A stretch of DNA of 64,000 bases from Sandaracinobacteroides sp041675905 (GCA_041675905.1 JBAYSX010000010.1:1-64000), one strand, 5' to 3'; shown: positions 16,200 through 25,550, counted from the first letter of the stretch. Notes: generated from the sequence alone by a model not told the origin. Program-made: numbers and translations.

Positions 16200-16670
16200 T
16201 CAGGCCTTATTCTGGCAAGCGTTGCATTGGCCAATCAATTCCACAATCGGGCGGCGTGGCAGAAAACCCTTGCCCTGCGCACGCAAGCGCAAGGCGATCA
16301 TGAACGAATCATCGTCGAGATGATCGATGCGACCGCAAACTTCGCAAATGAAGAAAATGCAATCATGCGCACACGCCGGGTGGGTGTTGGCGATAAACGC
16401 GTTACGACTTTCAACCCGTTTGGCAAGATTATTCTCTACGAACAGGTCGAGGATGCGATAGATGCTGTTCGGAGCAATGCGGCGGCCAAGATGTTCGGAG
16501 AGATGATCCGCCACATCATAGGCTGAAACCGGTTCGGCGGCTTCGGATAACGTTTCGAATACCTGTCGGCGCAGCGTGGTCCATTGGACGCCTTGCGCTG
16601 TCAGCGCGGCCTCGGCAGCACGCACCAACGCCGGACTGCCGGCGGGGATATGTGTATGCATTGCCGCCAT
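16200..16670 (-). CDS. Fur family transcriptional regulator, Zur-like
   Basis: Metal-responsive repressor of 156 residues. The N-terminal winged helix is visible (TTLRRQVFETLSEAAEPVSAYDVADHLSEHLGRRIAPNSIYRILDLFVENNLAKRVES), followed by the metal and dimerisation domain with HPACAHDCIFFICEVCG and a C-terminal CNACQ. The two CxxC pairs should form the structural zinc site. Zur rather than Fur is suggested by the short HDCIFFIC core and the spacing, but this is not certain. Its ATG overlaps the stop of the TPR gene upstream (TGATG), with an alternative start nine bases later. The dxs start lies 58 bases downstream. Confidence 0.88.
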   Translation of the reverse strand: MAAMHTHIPAGSPALVRAAEAALTAQGVQWTTLRRQVFETLSEAAEPVSAYDVADHLSEHLGRRIAPNSIYRILDLFVENNLAKRVESRNAFIANTHPACAHDCIFFICEVCGRIDHLDDDSFMIALRLRAQGKGFLPRRPIVELIGQCNACQNKA

Positions 16671-17263
16671 CACGGTTTCGTCCCAGCCGGAACAGCAGCG
16701 GTTTCCGGGGTTTCCGCGGCTTTGGTGGCGAGCCTGGGTGTGCTGTCTCCCGGAGTTTTGGCGATCGCTGCCGCCAGCCTCGTGCCTTGCGGGCAAGGGG
16801 CGTCACACAGAATTTTCAAACGCTCCAGATTCGCTTCCGCGCGCGGACGGGCGCCCCGGACCAGCAAGGCATTACCCTGGAGTTCAAGGGCATCGAGATT
16901 ATTGGGATCGATTTGCAGCGCCTGGCGATAATAACGGACGGCCTTTCCTGAAAGGCCCTGGGCTTCGGCAACACGGGCCAGCCCGATGAAGGCGCGCCCG
17001 TTGCGCGGATCGGCGGCCAGCGCCGATTCGAAATGGTCGGTCGCCAGCGCCAGTTCGCCCCTGGCAAGATGTGCTTCGCCGGTGGCAAGCTGACTGCGCG
17101 ATAGAGGCGATAGCTGGTCATCAGCCACACTACGAACCGGGGCAACTATATTCTCCCCGGAAGTTTCCGCCGTTGGGGCCGCGCCCAGGACCGCCACAGC
17201 CAGCAAGGACGCTACTGCAACCTTGCCAATTTTGGGCCACGCCATCTCAAGCATCTTCATCAT
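16670..17263 (-). CDS. Exported tetratricopeptide repeat protein
   Basis: A 197-residue protein with a start near MMKMLEMAWPKIGKVAVASLLAVAVLGAAPTAE, which looks like a signal peptide, so it is probably periplasmic. Two TPR units are visible between about residues 55 and 125: LATGEAHLARGELALATDHFESALAADPRNGRAF and LARVAEAQGLSGKAVRYYRQALQIDPNNLDALELQG. The C-terminal tail has two cysteines (CDAPCPQG) and a low-complexity Ala/Thr/Pro stretch. The function is unknown. It lies between the rsmB-like gene (16-base gap) and zur (1-base overlap). ATGs at 17263 and 17260 are equally possible. Confidence 0.82.
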   Translation of the reverse strand: MMKMLEMAWPKIGKVAVASLLAVAVLGAAPTAETSGENIVAPVRSVADDQLSPLSRSQLATGEAHLARGELALATDHFESALAADPRNGRAFIGLARVAEAQGLSGKAVRYYRQALQIDPNNLDALELQGNALLVRGARPRAEANLERLKILCDAPCPQGTRLAAAIAKTPGDSTPRLATKAAETPETAAVPAGTKP

Positions 17264-17279
17264 TTCCCATATGTGCCGA

Positions 17280-18446
17280 TCAGGGGCACTTTTCCATCGT
17301 TGCGACGAAAAAGCCATCACATCCCTCCCGGGCCGGTGAAAATTCAGCGCGCGCAACCTCCCGCCAATCCGGCGCCGGCAGTGCCCGCATCACCTGATCC
17401 GCGCCCTCCTCCCGCATTACGGAGCAAACCGCATAGGCCAGCCTGCCGCCGGGCCGCACCAACTGTTGGGCCAGTGCGATGAGCCTGTGCTGAACCGCGA
17501 TCAACTGCTCCAGCCGCTTAGGGGTGAGCCGCCAGCGCAATTCCGGGTTACGTCGCCAGGTGCCGGTTCCAGAGCAGGGGGCATCGACAAAAACCAGATC
17601 CGCCTGGCCTGCAACGTCGGCGAGAGCCCCGGATTCGCGGTTGGGGTTGAGTAACCGGCGCTCGACCATTGCCTCAGCCCCCGAACGCGCCAGGCGCGGC
17701 CCCATCGCCGTCAGGCGGGCCCGGTCCACATCGGTTGCGAGAATACGACCCTCGCCGGCCATGGCGGCAGCCAGCGCCAGCGTTTTTCCGCCCGCGCCTG
17801 CACATAAGTCTATGACAAAGTCGCCGGGTCGCGGGTTCGCCAGCGCGACACTATGCTGGCTGGCAGCATCCTGAACCTCGATCGAGCCATTATGCATCAA
17901 TGGATGATGATCGAGCGCTACCGGAGTTTCGAGGCGCAACCCGAGGGGCAGGCCAGGAATGGGTTGAGCCTGGACGGGCAGGGCCGACGCAACAGCGTCC
18001 GGATCGGCAGTCCGCAAGGAGTTGACCCGCAAATCCAGCGGCGCGCGTCCAAGCAGCGCCGTTGCCTCGTCTTGCCAGCTGGCTCCAAAGCGGCGAAGGA
18101 AGGCGGGAATCAGCCAGGCTGGGACGAGGCCGGGCGCGGCGCGCGGTTCGTCGGCGGCAGGCAATGCCGGTGCATGGGCGCTGCCATCGAACAGGGGGAG
18201 CAGTTCGGGCCGCGTGGTGGTCAGGCCCAGCAGCGCCGCCCGTCCGGAGGCTGGCAGTTCGGCGCTGTAACGGATGGCCGCGTACACCAGCTCGCGCACA
18301 GCGGCGCGGTCTTTTGAGCCTGCGTAGCGGCGGGTCGAAAAATAGCGCTGGATCAGCGTATCGGCGGCAGCCCCCCCGGTGCGGGCTGCGACGATAATAG
18401 CGTCAACAATCTCGATCGCGGCCATCAACCGCGCCGGTTCGCGCAT
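17280..18446 (-). CDS. RsmB/NOP family rRNA cytosine-C5 methyltransferase
   Basis: SAM-dependent m5C RNA methyltransferase of 388 residues. The NusB-like N-terminal region (residues 1-60) precedes the methyltransferase core, with the SAM motif DLCAGAGGKTLALAA, the DAPCSGTGTWRRNPELRW motif IV holding one catalytic Cys, and YAVCSVMREEG, motif VI, with the second Cys. Both cysteines are present, so it should be active. A second RsmB-like gene is at 27978-29237, so the two probably modify different sites. The ATG overlaps the guaB stop (TAATG). Confidence 0.92.
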   Translation of the reverse strand: MREPARLMAAIEIVDAIIVAARTGGAAADTLIQRYFSTRRYAGSKDRAAVRELVYAAIRYSAELPASGRAALLGLTTTRPELLPLFDGSAHAPALPAADEPRAAPGLVPAWLIPAFLRRFGASWQDEATALLGRAPLDLRVNSLRTADPDAVASALPVQAQPIPGLPLGLRLETPVALDHHPLMHNGSIEVQDAASQHSVALANPRPGDFVIDLCAGAGGKTLALAAAMAGEGRILATDVDRARLTAMGPRLARSGAEAMVERRLLNPNRESGALADVAGQADLVFVDAPCSGTGTWRRNPELRWRLTPKRLEQLIAVQHRLIALAQQLVRPGGRLAYAVCSVMREEGADQVMRALPAPDWREVARAEFSPAREGCDGFFVATMEKCP

Positions 18447-19918
18447 TATTGCGTCGGATAGTTTGGCGCTTCGCGGGTGATCGTCACATTATGGACATGG
18501 CTTTCGCGCAGGCCCGCATTGGTGATCTGCACGAAGCGGGCACGGCGGCGCAATTCCTCGAGATTGGCGGCTCCCGTATAGCCCATCGCGGCTTTCACGC
18601 CGCCGACCAGCTGGTGCAGCACATCGCGCGCCGGACCCTTGAACGGCACCTGACCCTCAATTCCCTCGGGAACCAGTTTCAAATGGTCCTTGATGTCTTG
18701 CTGGAAATAACGGTCGGCCGAACCGCGCGCCATAGCGGTGACCGATCCCATGCCACGATAACTTTTGTAGGCGCGGCCCTGGTACAGGAAGGTTTCTCCC
18801 GGCGCTTCTTCGGTGCCGGCCAGCAGCGAGCCGATCATCACCGCACTGGCTCCGGCGGCAAGCGCCTTGGCGATATCCCCGGAGGTGCGCAGGCCGCCGT
18901 CGGCGATGACAGGAATGCCATGTTTCGCCGCCTCGGTAGCCGTGTCGACGATAGCAGTGAATTGCGGCACACCGACACCGGCGACAACGCGGGTGGTGCA
19001 AATGCTGCCCGGCCCGATGCCTACCTTCACGCCATCGGCGCCTGCATCGATCAGTGCCTTCGCGGCCTCTGCAGTGGCGACATTGCCAGCTATCACTTGG
19101 ATATTATTGGAGATTCTTTTGATCCGGCGGACAGCTTCGCCTACCATCACCGAGTGGCCGTGCGCCGTATCGAGCATCAGCAGATCACATTCGGCATCGA
19201 TCAGCGCTTCCGAGCGTTCATGGCCAAGATCGCCCACGGTGGTGGCGGCGGCGACCCGCAACCTGCCCGATGCGTCCTTCGTGGCTGCCGGATAATTGAC
19301 GGCCTTTTCGATATCCTTGACGGTAATGAGGCCGACGCAGCGTTCCTGCTCGTCAACCACAAGCAGCTTTTCAATCCGCCGCTGATGCAGCAGACGTCGC
19401 GCTTCTTCCTGGGTAACGCCCGCCTTCACCGTGGCCAGATTCTGGCTTGTCATCAGCTCCCGAACAGGCTGTCTCGGGTTCTCGGCAAAGCGGACGTCAC
19501 GGTTGGTAAGTATTCCGATCAGCTTGCCTGGCTGGCCGGATGGAGAGTCCTCGACGATGGGAATCCCGGAAATCTGATGCGCCGCCATCAGATCCAGAGC
19601 CTCACCCAGGGTCTGGTCGGCGGTCATGGTGATGGGGTTCACCACCATGCCACTTTCAAACCTTTTGACCTGGCGGACGGCCTGCACCTGCTCCGCAATC
19701 GTCAGATTGCGGTGCAAGACGCCAATACCACCCGCCTGCGCCATGACAATCGCCATCCCGGCCTCTGTCACCGTATCCATCGCCGCGGACAGAACGGGGA
19801 TATTGAGACTGATGCCGGCGGTGATAGCTGTCGCCAGATTTGCCTGCGACGGCATCACTGCCGACTCGGCTGGCACCAGCAGCACGTCGTCAAAAGTCAG
19901 GGCCTGGCGAATTTCCAT
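18446..19918 (-). CDS. guaB: Inosine-5'-monophosphate dehydrogenase
   Basis: Oxidises IMP to XMP with NAD+, the committed step of GMP synthesis. The protein is 490 residues, full length. The N-terminal TIM-barrel segment (LTFDDVLLVPAESAVMP) is followed by a tandem CBS insert at about residues 95-210 and by the active-site loop GPGSICTTR with the catalytic Cys at about residue 307. The C-terminal flap YRGMGSVTAM is intact. Gene order is TPR protein, guaB, rsmB-like, with a 30-base gap before and a 1-base overlap after. Confidence 0.98.
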   Translation of the reverse strand: MEIRQALTFDDVLLVPAESAVMPSQANLATAITAGISLNIPVLSAAMDTVTEAGMAIVMAQAGGIGVLHRNLTIAEQVQAVRQVKRFESGMVVNPITMTADQTLGEALDLMAAHQISGIPIVEDSPSGQPGKLIGILTNRDVRFAENPRQPVRELMTSQNLATVKAGVTQEEARRLLHQRRIEKLLVVDEQERCVGLITVKDIEKAVNYPAATKDASGRLRVAAATTVGDLGHERSEALIDAECDLLMLDTAHGHSVMVGEAVRRIKRISNNIQVIAGNVATAEAAKALIDAGADGVKVGIGPGSICTTRVVAGVGVPQFTAIVDTATEAAKHGIPVIADGGLRTSGDIAKALAAGASAVMIGSLLAGTEEAPGETFLYQGRAYKSYRGMGSVTAMARGSADRYFQQDIKDHLKLVPEGIEGQVPFKGPARDVLHQLVGGVKAAMGYTGAANLEELRRRARFVQITNAGLRESHVHNVTITREAPNYPTQ

Positions 19919-19948
19919 GAACGCTCCGTTTGGGGATAGAGATCTGAC

Positions 19949-21172
19949 TCAGGCGAGATTGCCGAGCCAGGCGAGATAATATTCGGCGAGCGGTTTGCGT
20001 TGCCCGGTAACGGCCTTGAAGGCAGCTTCCGCACCGGCCTTGTCACCGGCTTGCGCCAGCGCGAATCCCATCCGGAGATTGGCCGTATCCGCATCCGCAC
20101 CGCCCTTGGACAATGCTACCTTGTACATTTCCGCAGCCTTGGCGAATTGGCCATACCCCAGCAGCGCATCACCCGTGGCCAGCGCCGGACGGCCGGTTTT
20201 CGCGGCGCGCGCTTCCTTTTCGAGACCCGGGAGTGCTGCTTTATCCGAAGCGACTTTTGGTGAGATGATGCCCGAAAGCTCCTTCACCACGGGCCGACCG
20301 GCTTCCAGCGCGCCTTTCGCAATCCCTTCGTCCAGTACGGCCTTGGCTTCGCCAGGGAAGCCGCGTGCGGACGCGGTTTCAGCATATTCGATATAGTCCC
20401 GCTCGCCGGTCAGGGCGCCGTTGGCGCGCGTCAGGCGCAGGATGTCAAGATTCATCTGATCGTCGAACTTGCCGCCTTCCTTGAAGATCAGCAGCGAGTC
20501 GCGCCAGTTGGTGCTGTTGGGGTAAGCCTTCAGCAGGGCGAGGCTTGCCTGGTTGGTTTGCGCCGGAAGTTTCGCGTCATAGGCAATGGCAAGCGTGCGG
20601 CGATACCATTCTTCAGGGGCTTTCTGGCCCGCTGTTTCCTGCACCTGGATCGCCTGTTGCATTGTCTGTACAGCCTTTTCGGGCTGCTTCTGCCGGCGCT
20701 GCAACTCGGCAATCTGGGTCAACAGTTCGGTATCGTTGGGATTGGTTTGCAACAACCGTTCGAACTGCGTCAGCGCCTTGGCATAATCGTTGCGCTGCAT
20801 CGCCAACGCACCGAGATTGCGGATGAACTTCTGCTCATCTTCCGGCGGAACTTGCCCGGACGCCAGCGCGCCTTCGATGGCGCGTTCGATCAGCGCGTTG
20901 TCGTTGGTCGCCACACCGGTATTCAGCCGCAGCGCGTTGATCATATAGGCATCGTCGGCGTTCTTGTTCGCAACGGCATCGGCCTGATCGAGAAATTGCA
21001 GGACTTCCGCGTGGTTGCCGGCCTGTTGCGCTTCCTGGGCCTTCACCAGCAGACCTTGCACTTCCTTCGTAAATTTGGGCGTTTTCTTCTTTTGCGCGTC
21101 TGCCGGTACCGCACTGACCATCATGGTGACAGCAACCGCCGCCATTGTTGCCCGACCGATCATACCAACCAT
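19949..21172 (-). CDS. Exported tetratricopeptide/Sel1-like repeat protein
   Basis: A 407-residue protein from the ATG at 21172, which has a GGAGGAAG ribosome site. A signal peptide is clear (GRATMAAVAVTMMVSAVPADAQ). The mature part is helical repeats; TPR-like units are readable at about 105-160 (LGALAMQRNDYAKALTQFERLLQTNPNDTELLTQIAEL) and near the C-terminus (GYGQFAKAAEMYKVALSKGGADADTANLRMGFALAQAGDKAGAEAAF). It probably scaffolds proteins in the periplasm. It heads the long minus-strand operon with guaB. The function is not known. Confidence 0.82.
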   Translation of the reverse strand: MVGMIGRATMAAVAVTMMVSAVPADAQKKKTPKFTKEVQGLLVKAQEAQQAGNHAEVLQFLDQADAVANKNADDAYMINALRLNTGVATNDNALIERAIEGALASGQVPPEDEQKFIRNLGALAMQRNDYAKALTQFERLLQTNPNDTELLTQIAELQRRQKQPEKAVQTMQQAIQVQETAGQKAPEEWYRRTLAIAYDAKLPAQTNQASLALLKAYPNSTNWRDSLLIFKEGGKFDDQMNLDILRLTRANGALTGERDYIEYAETASARGFPGEAKAVLDEGIAKGALEAGRPVVKELSGIISPKVASDKAALPGLEKEARAAKTGRPALATGDALLGYGQFAKAAEMYKVALSKGGADADTANLRMGFALAQAGDKAGAEAAFKAVTGQRKPLAEYYLAWLGNLA

Positions 21173-21347
21173 AATCTTCCTCCTGTCCTGATGGCGGCCC
21201 GCGACCGCTGCTCCCATCCAGTTTGCACCTGAAAGATTGCGCGCCTGTGAACGTATGCGCGCCTTCGCACCCTGATCCGCTTGTCGTCAAGCCCGCGCGT
21301 GTCCCGGGGCTTGGCAGGAACGGCGGGGAGGGGCTATGTGCTGACCA

Positions 21348-21872
21348 ATGATTTCCGACAAAATATCCGACGATCCCGGCGAAAACGACCGGGCAAGCGG
21401 TGGCGGCTCGCGTCGCCGGCGTTCGGCGGCGCGCCTTGCTGCCGTGCAGGCATTGTATCAACATGCGATGGGCAATGTGCCCACGCCGAAACTGCTGGCC
21501 GAGTTTCATGCGCACCGGCTGAACAGTGGCACCGAACCGGACGGTTACATGGAAGGTCTGGCGGAAGCAGACCGGCTTTTCTTCGATAGTCTGGTGATCG
21601 GCGTCCTGGATCGGCGGGATGAACTGGATGCGGCTATTGCCGAACGTCTGGCCCGCAACTGGACGGTCAGCCGGCTGGATCGGCTGATGCTGCAAATCCT
21701 GCGTTGCGGCGCTTTTGAATTGCTCGCGCGCAGCGATGTGCCCGCCGCGGCGGTGGTTGCCGAATATGTCGATGTGGCGGATGCCTTTTATCCGCGAGCC
21801 GAGGTCGGTTTTGTGAACGCCCTGCTCGACCGGATGGCGAAGTCCGTCCGCGGATCGGGAACCAGGCCCTGA
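21348..21872 (+). CDS. nusB: Transcription antitermination factor NusB
   Basis: NusB binds boxA RNA with ribosomal protein S10 in rRNA antitermination complexes. The protein is 174 residues with a basic N-terminus (SRRRRSAARLAAVQALYQ), the LADRLFFDSLVIGVLDRRDELDAAI region, the WTVSRLDRLMLQILRCGAFELL core helix and the C-terminal VVAEYVDVADAFYPRAEVGFVNALLDRM. It overlaps the start region of thiL. In many bacteria nusB is followed by thiL, as here. Confidence 0.95.
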   Translation: MISDKISDDPGENDRASGGGSRRRRSAARLAAVQALYQHAMGNVPTPKLLAEFHAHRLNSGTEPDGYMEGLAEADRLFFDSLVIGVLDRRDELDAAIAERLARNWTVSRLDRLMLQILRCGAFELLARSDVPAAAVVAEYVDVADAFYPRAEVGFVNALLDRMAKSVRGSGTRP

Positions 21873-22828
21873 CGGGCGCGATCGAACCGCATTTTATTGC
21901 GCAGCTGCGTGCCATCGCGACGCACAAGGCGGCGCGCGGCCTGAATGATGATGCCGCCGTCTTGCCCTGGCCCACGGGTCTCGATCTGGTGGCAACCCAC
22001 GATATGTTGATAGAAGGGGTGCATTTTACCCCGGATTGTCCGGCATCGGACGTGGCGTGGAAGCTGGTTGCCGTAAATCTTTCGGACCTGGCCGCGATGG
22101 GGGCGCGCCCTGTAGCCCTGTTGATGGGGGCAGGTTTTGGCGCAGGGCGAGATGCGGACTGGGCCGATGCTTTCGCCGCCGGTCTGGGACGGGTGACGGC
22201 GCATTTCGCCGTACCGCTGATTGGCGGCGACACAACGCGCAGCCTGCATGAAACGGCGCTGGCAATCACGGCGCTGGGCTCTGTGCCGCCGGGGCAAAGC
22301 CTGTCGCGCGCAGGCGGCCAGCCAGGGGATGATCTGTGGGTCAGTGGGACGATAGGCGATGCGGGCCTGGGGCTGGACCTGCTGCTCGGTCGCCGCGCGA
22401 CCACGGACGCGGCCCTTCATCGCAAACTCATCGGGTGCTACAGACGGCCCATGCCGCGCGTGCAAACCGGCCTGGCGCTGCGCGGTCTCGCGAGTGCCGC
22501 GATGGATGTGTCCGATGGCTTGCTGATCGACGCGCGGCGACTGGCGGCGGCCAGCGGTTGTGCTGCGGAAATCGAACTTGCCGCCGTGCCGGTGAGTGCG
22601 GTGGCGCAAGGCTTGCTGGGTGCGCCGACCATGGCGGAGCGTACGCATCTTGCCACCAGCGGCGATGATTACGAACTGTTGTTCGCGGCGCCGTCGTCCG
22701 CACGGGCGCGGATAAGGGCCGCCGCCGGGGTGGCGGTGACACGCATCGGGAGACTGACGGAGGGGGATGGCGAAGTGCGGCTGGTCGATGCACCGACGCC
22801 TGAAAATCTCGGATATGAACATCTGTAG
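21869..22828 (+). CDS. thiL: Thiamine-monophosphate kinase (no canonical start codon)
   Basis: Phosphorylates thiamine monophosphate to the diphosphate cofactor. The protein is about 319 residues. Conserved parts are ARGLNDDAAVL (nucleotide and Mg binding), THDMLIEGVHF, WKLVAVNLSDLAAMGA, LIGGDTTRS, MDVSDGLL and SGDDYELLFA. The N-terminal helix and the DDAAVL motif precede the first ATG/GTG/TTG of the frame (TTG at 21962). Reading back 110 bases or more before CTG 21869 finds no canonical start and no stop. The best candidate is CTG at 21869, which overlaps the nusB stop and fits the usual protein start. It may be translated by coupling to nusB. A frameshift or sequence error is the alternative. 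Confidence 0.9.
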   Translation: MTGAIEPHFIAQLRAIATHKAARGLNDDAAVLPWPTGLDLVATHDMLIEGVHFTPDCPASDVAWKLVAVNLSDLAAMGARPVALLMGAGFGAGRDADWADAFAAGLGRVTAHFAVPLIGGDTTRSLHETALAITALGSVPPGQSLSRAGGQPGDDLWVSGTIGDAGLGLDLLLGRRATTDAALHRKLIGCYRRPMPRVQTGLALRGLASAAMDVSDGLLIDARRLAAASGCAAEIELAAVPVSAVAQGLLGAPTMAERTHLATSGDDYELLFAAPSSARARIRAAAGVAVTRIGRLTEGDGEVRLVDAPTPENLGYEHL

Positions 22829-22974
22829 AATTAACAGAGGTTTTGCCGCGCAAGATATTCGCGACGAATAGTTGCAACGGCTGCTGTAATCGTTCAGCAT
22901 GGGCGCAATCGACAGACTAGGGGCCGGGAGGGGCCGGTCTGGCGGAGGATAAATGACCCGGGAGAGGGGGGCGT

Positions 22975-25062
22975 ATGGACTTTGTTCTGATTGCGCTGTT
23001 GTGCGGCCTTGCGGCCGTTATCTATGGCATATTCACCACCAGATCCGTGCTGGCGGCCCCGGCGGGGAACGCGCGCATGCAGGAAATCGCGGCCGCGATC
23101 CAGGAGGGGGCGCAGGCCTATCTGGCGCGGCAATATGGGGCCATCGCCATCGTCGGCGTGATCGTCGCGGCGCTGGTCGGCTGGTTTCTCGGCCTGTATC
23201 CGGCGATTGCCTTTCTGATCGGGGCAATCCTGTCCGGCTTGACGGGCTTCATCGGCATGAATGTGTCGGTACGCGCCAATGTCCGCACGGCGGAAGCAGC
23301 GCGCCATGGCTTGCAGGCCGGATTGTCGCTGGCGTTCCGCGCGGGCGCAGTAACAGGTCTGCTGGTCGCGGGCCTCGCGCTGCTGGCCATTGCCGGTTAC
23401 TATCGGTTCCTTACGATGAGCGGCTATGCGCCCTTCGACCGGGTGGTGATCGACAGCCTGGTGGCATTGTCGTTCGGTGCATCGCTGATCTCTATCTTCG
23501 CGCGTCTGGGCGGTGGAATTTTCACCAAGGCGGCCGATGTCGGCGCGGATCTGGTCGGCAAGGTGGAGGCGGGGATTCCCGAAGACGATCCGCGCAACCC
23601 GGCGGTGATAGCGGACAATGTCGGCGACAATGTCGGCGATTGCGCCGGCATGGCGGCGGATTTGTTCGAAACCTATGTCGTTACAATCGGCGCAACCATG
23701 GTGCTGACGGCGCTGCTGGTGAGCAGCGAATATGTCACCAGCCTGATGACCCTTCCGCTGCTGGCAGGCGGCGTCTGTATCCTCGCGTCCATCGTCGGCA
23801 CCTTCTTCGTGCGGCTGGGATCATCCCGGAACATCATGGGCGCGCTGTACAAGGGCTTCCTGGTGACCGTGGTTCTGGCGGTTCCGTTGCTGGCGCTGGC
23901 CACCTGGCTGGTATTTCCCGATTTGAATATCGTGCTGGGTGAGGTGGGAGGCCGGGGTTTCACCGCCATGGACCTGTTCTGGAGCATGATGGTCGGGCTG
24001 GCCGTCACGGTGCTGATCGTATGGATCACCGAATATTATACCAGCACCCGTTATCGCCCGGTGCGCTCCATCGCCGCCGCGTCCGTCACCGGACATGGAA
24101 CCAATGTTATCCAGGGGCTGGCCGTGTCGATGGAATCGACGGCGATGCCCGTAGTGGTCATTTGCGTCGGCATGCTCGTATCGCACACCCTGGCGGGGGT
24201 GATCGGCATCGGCTTCGCGGCGACGGCGATGCTGGCGCTTTCCGGCATGGTCGTGGCGCTGGACGCCTATGGTCCTGTTACCGATAATGCAGGTGGCATT
24301 GCGGAAATGGCCGGCCTGGACGCCGAAGTGCGGGAGCGTACCGATGCGCTGGACGCCGTCGGCAATACCACCAAGGCTGTCACCAAAGGTTTCGCTATCG
24401 GTTCGGCGGGGCTGGCGGCGCTGGTGCTGTTCGGCGCCTATACCACCGATCTCGCGAAATTTTTCACGGAGGTGCCGGTCGATTTCACCTTGTCCAACCC
24501 TTATGTGGTTGTGGGCCTGCTGCTGGGGGCGCTGTTGCCCTATATTTTCGGTGCGCTGGCGATGACCGCGGTGGGCCGGGCCGCGGGCGAGGTGGTCGAG
24601 GAAGTGCGGTCGCAATTCCGCAATAACCCCGGCATCATGAATGGTACCTCGCGCCCGGATTACGGGCGAACCGTCGGCCTGGTTACCAGAGCGGCCATTC
24701 GTGAGATGATCGTGCCGTCCCTGCTGCCGGTGCTGGCGCCCATTCTCGTTTACTTCCTGATCGAGTGGGTAGCCGGACAGGCCAATGCCTTTGCAGCCCT
24801 GGGCGCGTTGTTGCTCGGCGTAATCGTCGGCGGCATTTTCGTCGCTATCTCGATGACGAGCGGAGGGGGCGCCTGGGATAACGCCAAAAAATATATCGAG
24901 GACGGTCATTATGGCGGCAAGGGATCGGATGCGCACAAGGCGGCCGTAACCGGCGATACGGTCGGCGATCCTTACAAGGACACTGCCGGTCCGGCGGTCA
25001 ATCCGATGATCAAGATCACCAATATCGTCGCCCTGCTGTTGCTGGCGGCGCTGGGGGGATAA
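22975..25062 (+). CDS. hppA: K+-insensitive pyrophosphate-energised proton pump (H+-PPase)
   Basis: Integral membrane pyrophosphatase that couples PPi hydrolysis to proton export. The protein is 695 residues with about 16 membrane segments. Substrate motifs are visible: DVGADLVGKVEAGIPEDDPRNPAVIADNVGDNVGD, and the C-terminal VTGDTVGDPYKDTAGPA. In GNTTKA at about residues 463-468 there is a Lys where K+-dependent enzymes have Ala, so this is the K+-independent class. The start has a GGGAGAGGGGG ribosome site. It is followed by a hairpin terminator and the convergent bamE gene. Confidence 0.97.
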   Translation: MDFVLIALLCGLAAVIYGIFTTRSVLAAPAGNARMQEIAAAIQEGAQAYLARQYGAIAIVGVIVAALVGWFLGLYPAIAFLIGAILSGLTGFIGMNVSVRANVRTAEAARHGLQAGLSLAFRAGAVTGLLVAGLALLAIAGYYRFLTMSGYAPFDRVVIDSLVALSFGASLISIFARLGGGIFTKAADVGADLVGKVEAGIPEDDPRNPAVIADNVGDNVGDCAGMAADLFETYVVTIGATMVLTALLVSSEYVTSLMTLPLLAGGVCILASIVGTFFVRLGSSRNIMGALYKGFLVTVVLAVPLLALATWLVFPDLNIVLGEVGGRGFTAMDLFWSMMVGLAVTVLIVWITEYYTSTRYRPVRSIAAASVTGHGTNVIQGLAVSMESTAMPVVVICVGMLVSHTLAGVIGIGFAATAMLALSGMVVALDAYGPVTDNAGGIAEMAGLDAEVRERTDALDAVGNTTKAVTKGFAIGSAGLAALVLFGAYTTDLAKFFTEVPVDFTLSNPYVVVGLLLGALLPYIFGALAMTAVGRAAGEVVEEVRSQFRNNPGIMNGTSRPDYGRTVGLVTRAAIREMIVPSLLPVLAPILVYFLIEWVAGQANAFAALGALLLGVIVGGIFVAISMTSGGGAWDNAKKYIEDGHYGGKGSDAHKAAVTGDTVGDPYKDTAGPAVNPMIKITNIVALLLLAALGG

Positions 25063-25067
25063 ACAGG

Positions 25068-25098
25068 GAAGGGCGGGACTTCAAAACCCGCCCTCTCT
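25068..25098. terminator. Intrinsic terminator between hppA and bamE
   Basis: AGGGCGGG at 25070-25077 pairs with CCCGCCCT at 25087-25094 around a nine-base loop, followed by a CTCTCTT tract. It lies 8 bases after the hppA stop and may also serve bamE on the other strand, although that side lacks a clear U run. Confidence 0.75.
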
Positions 25099-25550
25099 TA
25101 TTGTCCGCCGGGGGCAGCACCCACCTGACCGATATTGCCGAACAGATCCTGCAACAGCCCTGCTTCACGGCCCATCGTGCGGGTCTTGTCGGAATTTGGC
25201 GAGATATCCACTACCTGCTCCAGCCCGCGCTGATCCACGCTGGCCACATTGCCGTCCGGGTTGAAACGAACGACCAGCAGCGTTTGCTCCTCCGGGTTTG
25301 GCCGCAGGAACGCCAGCTGCTCGGTGGTGCGGGAAATATAATACCAGGTGTTGTCGTCCCAGTTGGCGACCATCGTGGGCCGCCCCAGGGTTTTGGTGAC
25401 GGATTCCTTGTTATCCACCCCGGGTTGCACCGATGCGACCAGTTCCTCGTCGACAATATAGCCCTGCGTATTGGTGACGCGCGAACAGGCGGTTGAAGAC
25501 AGGATCAGGCCGATAGCAAGAGCAAGTGCAGATGTGCGCGTAAACAGCAT
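25098..25550 (-). CDS. bamE: Outer membrane protein assembly factor BamE (SmpA/OmlA lipoprotein)
   Basis: BamE is a lipoprotein of the BAM complex that inserts beta-barrel proteins. The protein is 150 residues from the ATG at 25550, with a signal peptide MLFTRTSALALAIGLILSSTAC and a lipobox-like cysteine near residue 22 (LSSTAC, slightly off consensus). The SmpA/OmlA domain shows GYIVDEELVASVQPGVDNKESVTKTLGRPT and NTWYYISRTTEQLAFL. The open frame extends upstream without similarity. It is divergent from the ubiquinol-cytochrome c chaperone gene, an arrangement typical of alphaproteobacteria. Confidence 0.93.
   Translation of the reverse strand: MLFTRTSALALAIGLILSSTACSRVTNTQGYIVDEELVASVQPGVDNKESVTKTLGRPTMVANWDDNTWYYISRTTEQLAFLRPNPEEQTLLVVRFNPDGNVASVDQRGLEQVVDISPNSDKTRTMGREAGLLQDLFGNIGQVGAAPGGQ

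Noticed and set aside
18449..19939. A 496-codon open frame on the plus strand antisense to guaB.
   Set aside because: It lies wholly opposite a full-length guaB, its translation has no recognisable family motif, and long antisense frames are expected in GC-rich DNA.
23821..24936. A 371-codon open frame antisense to hppA.
   Set aside because: It is rich in His, Gln and Arg, as expected from the reverse of hydrophobic membrane codons. It is not a gene.
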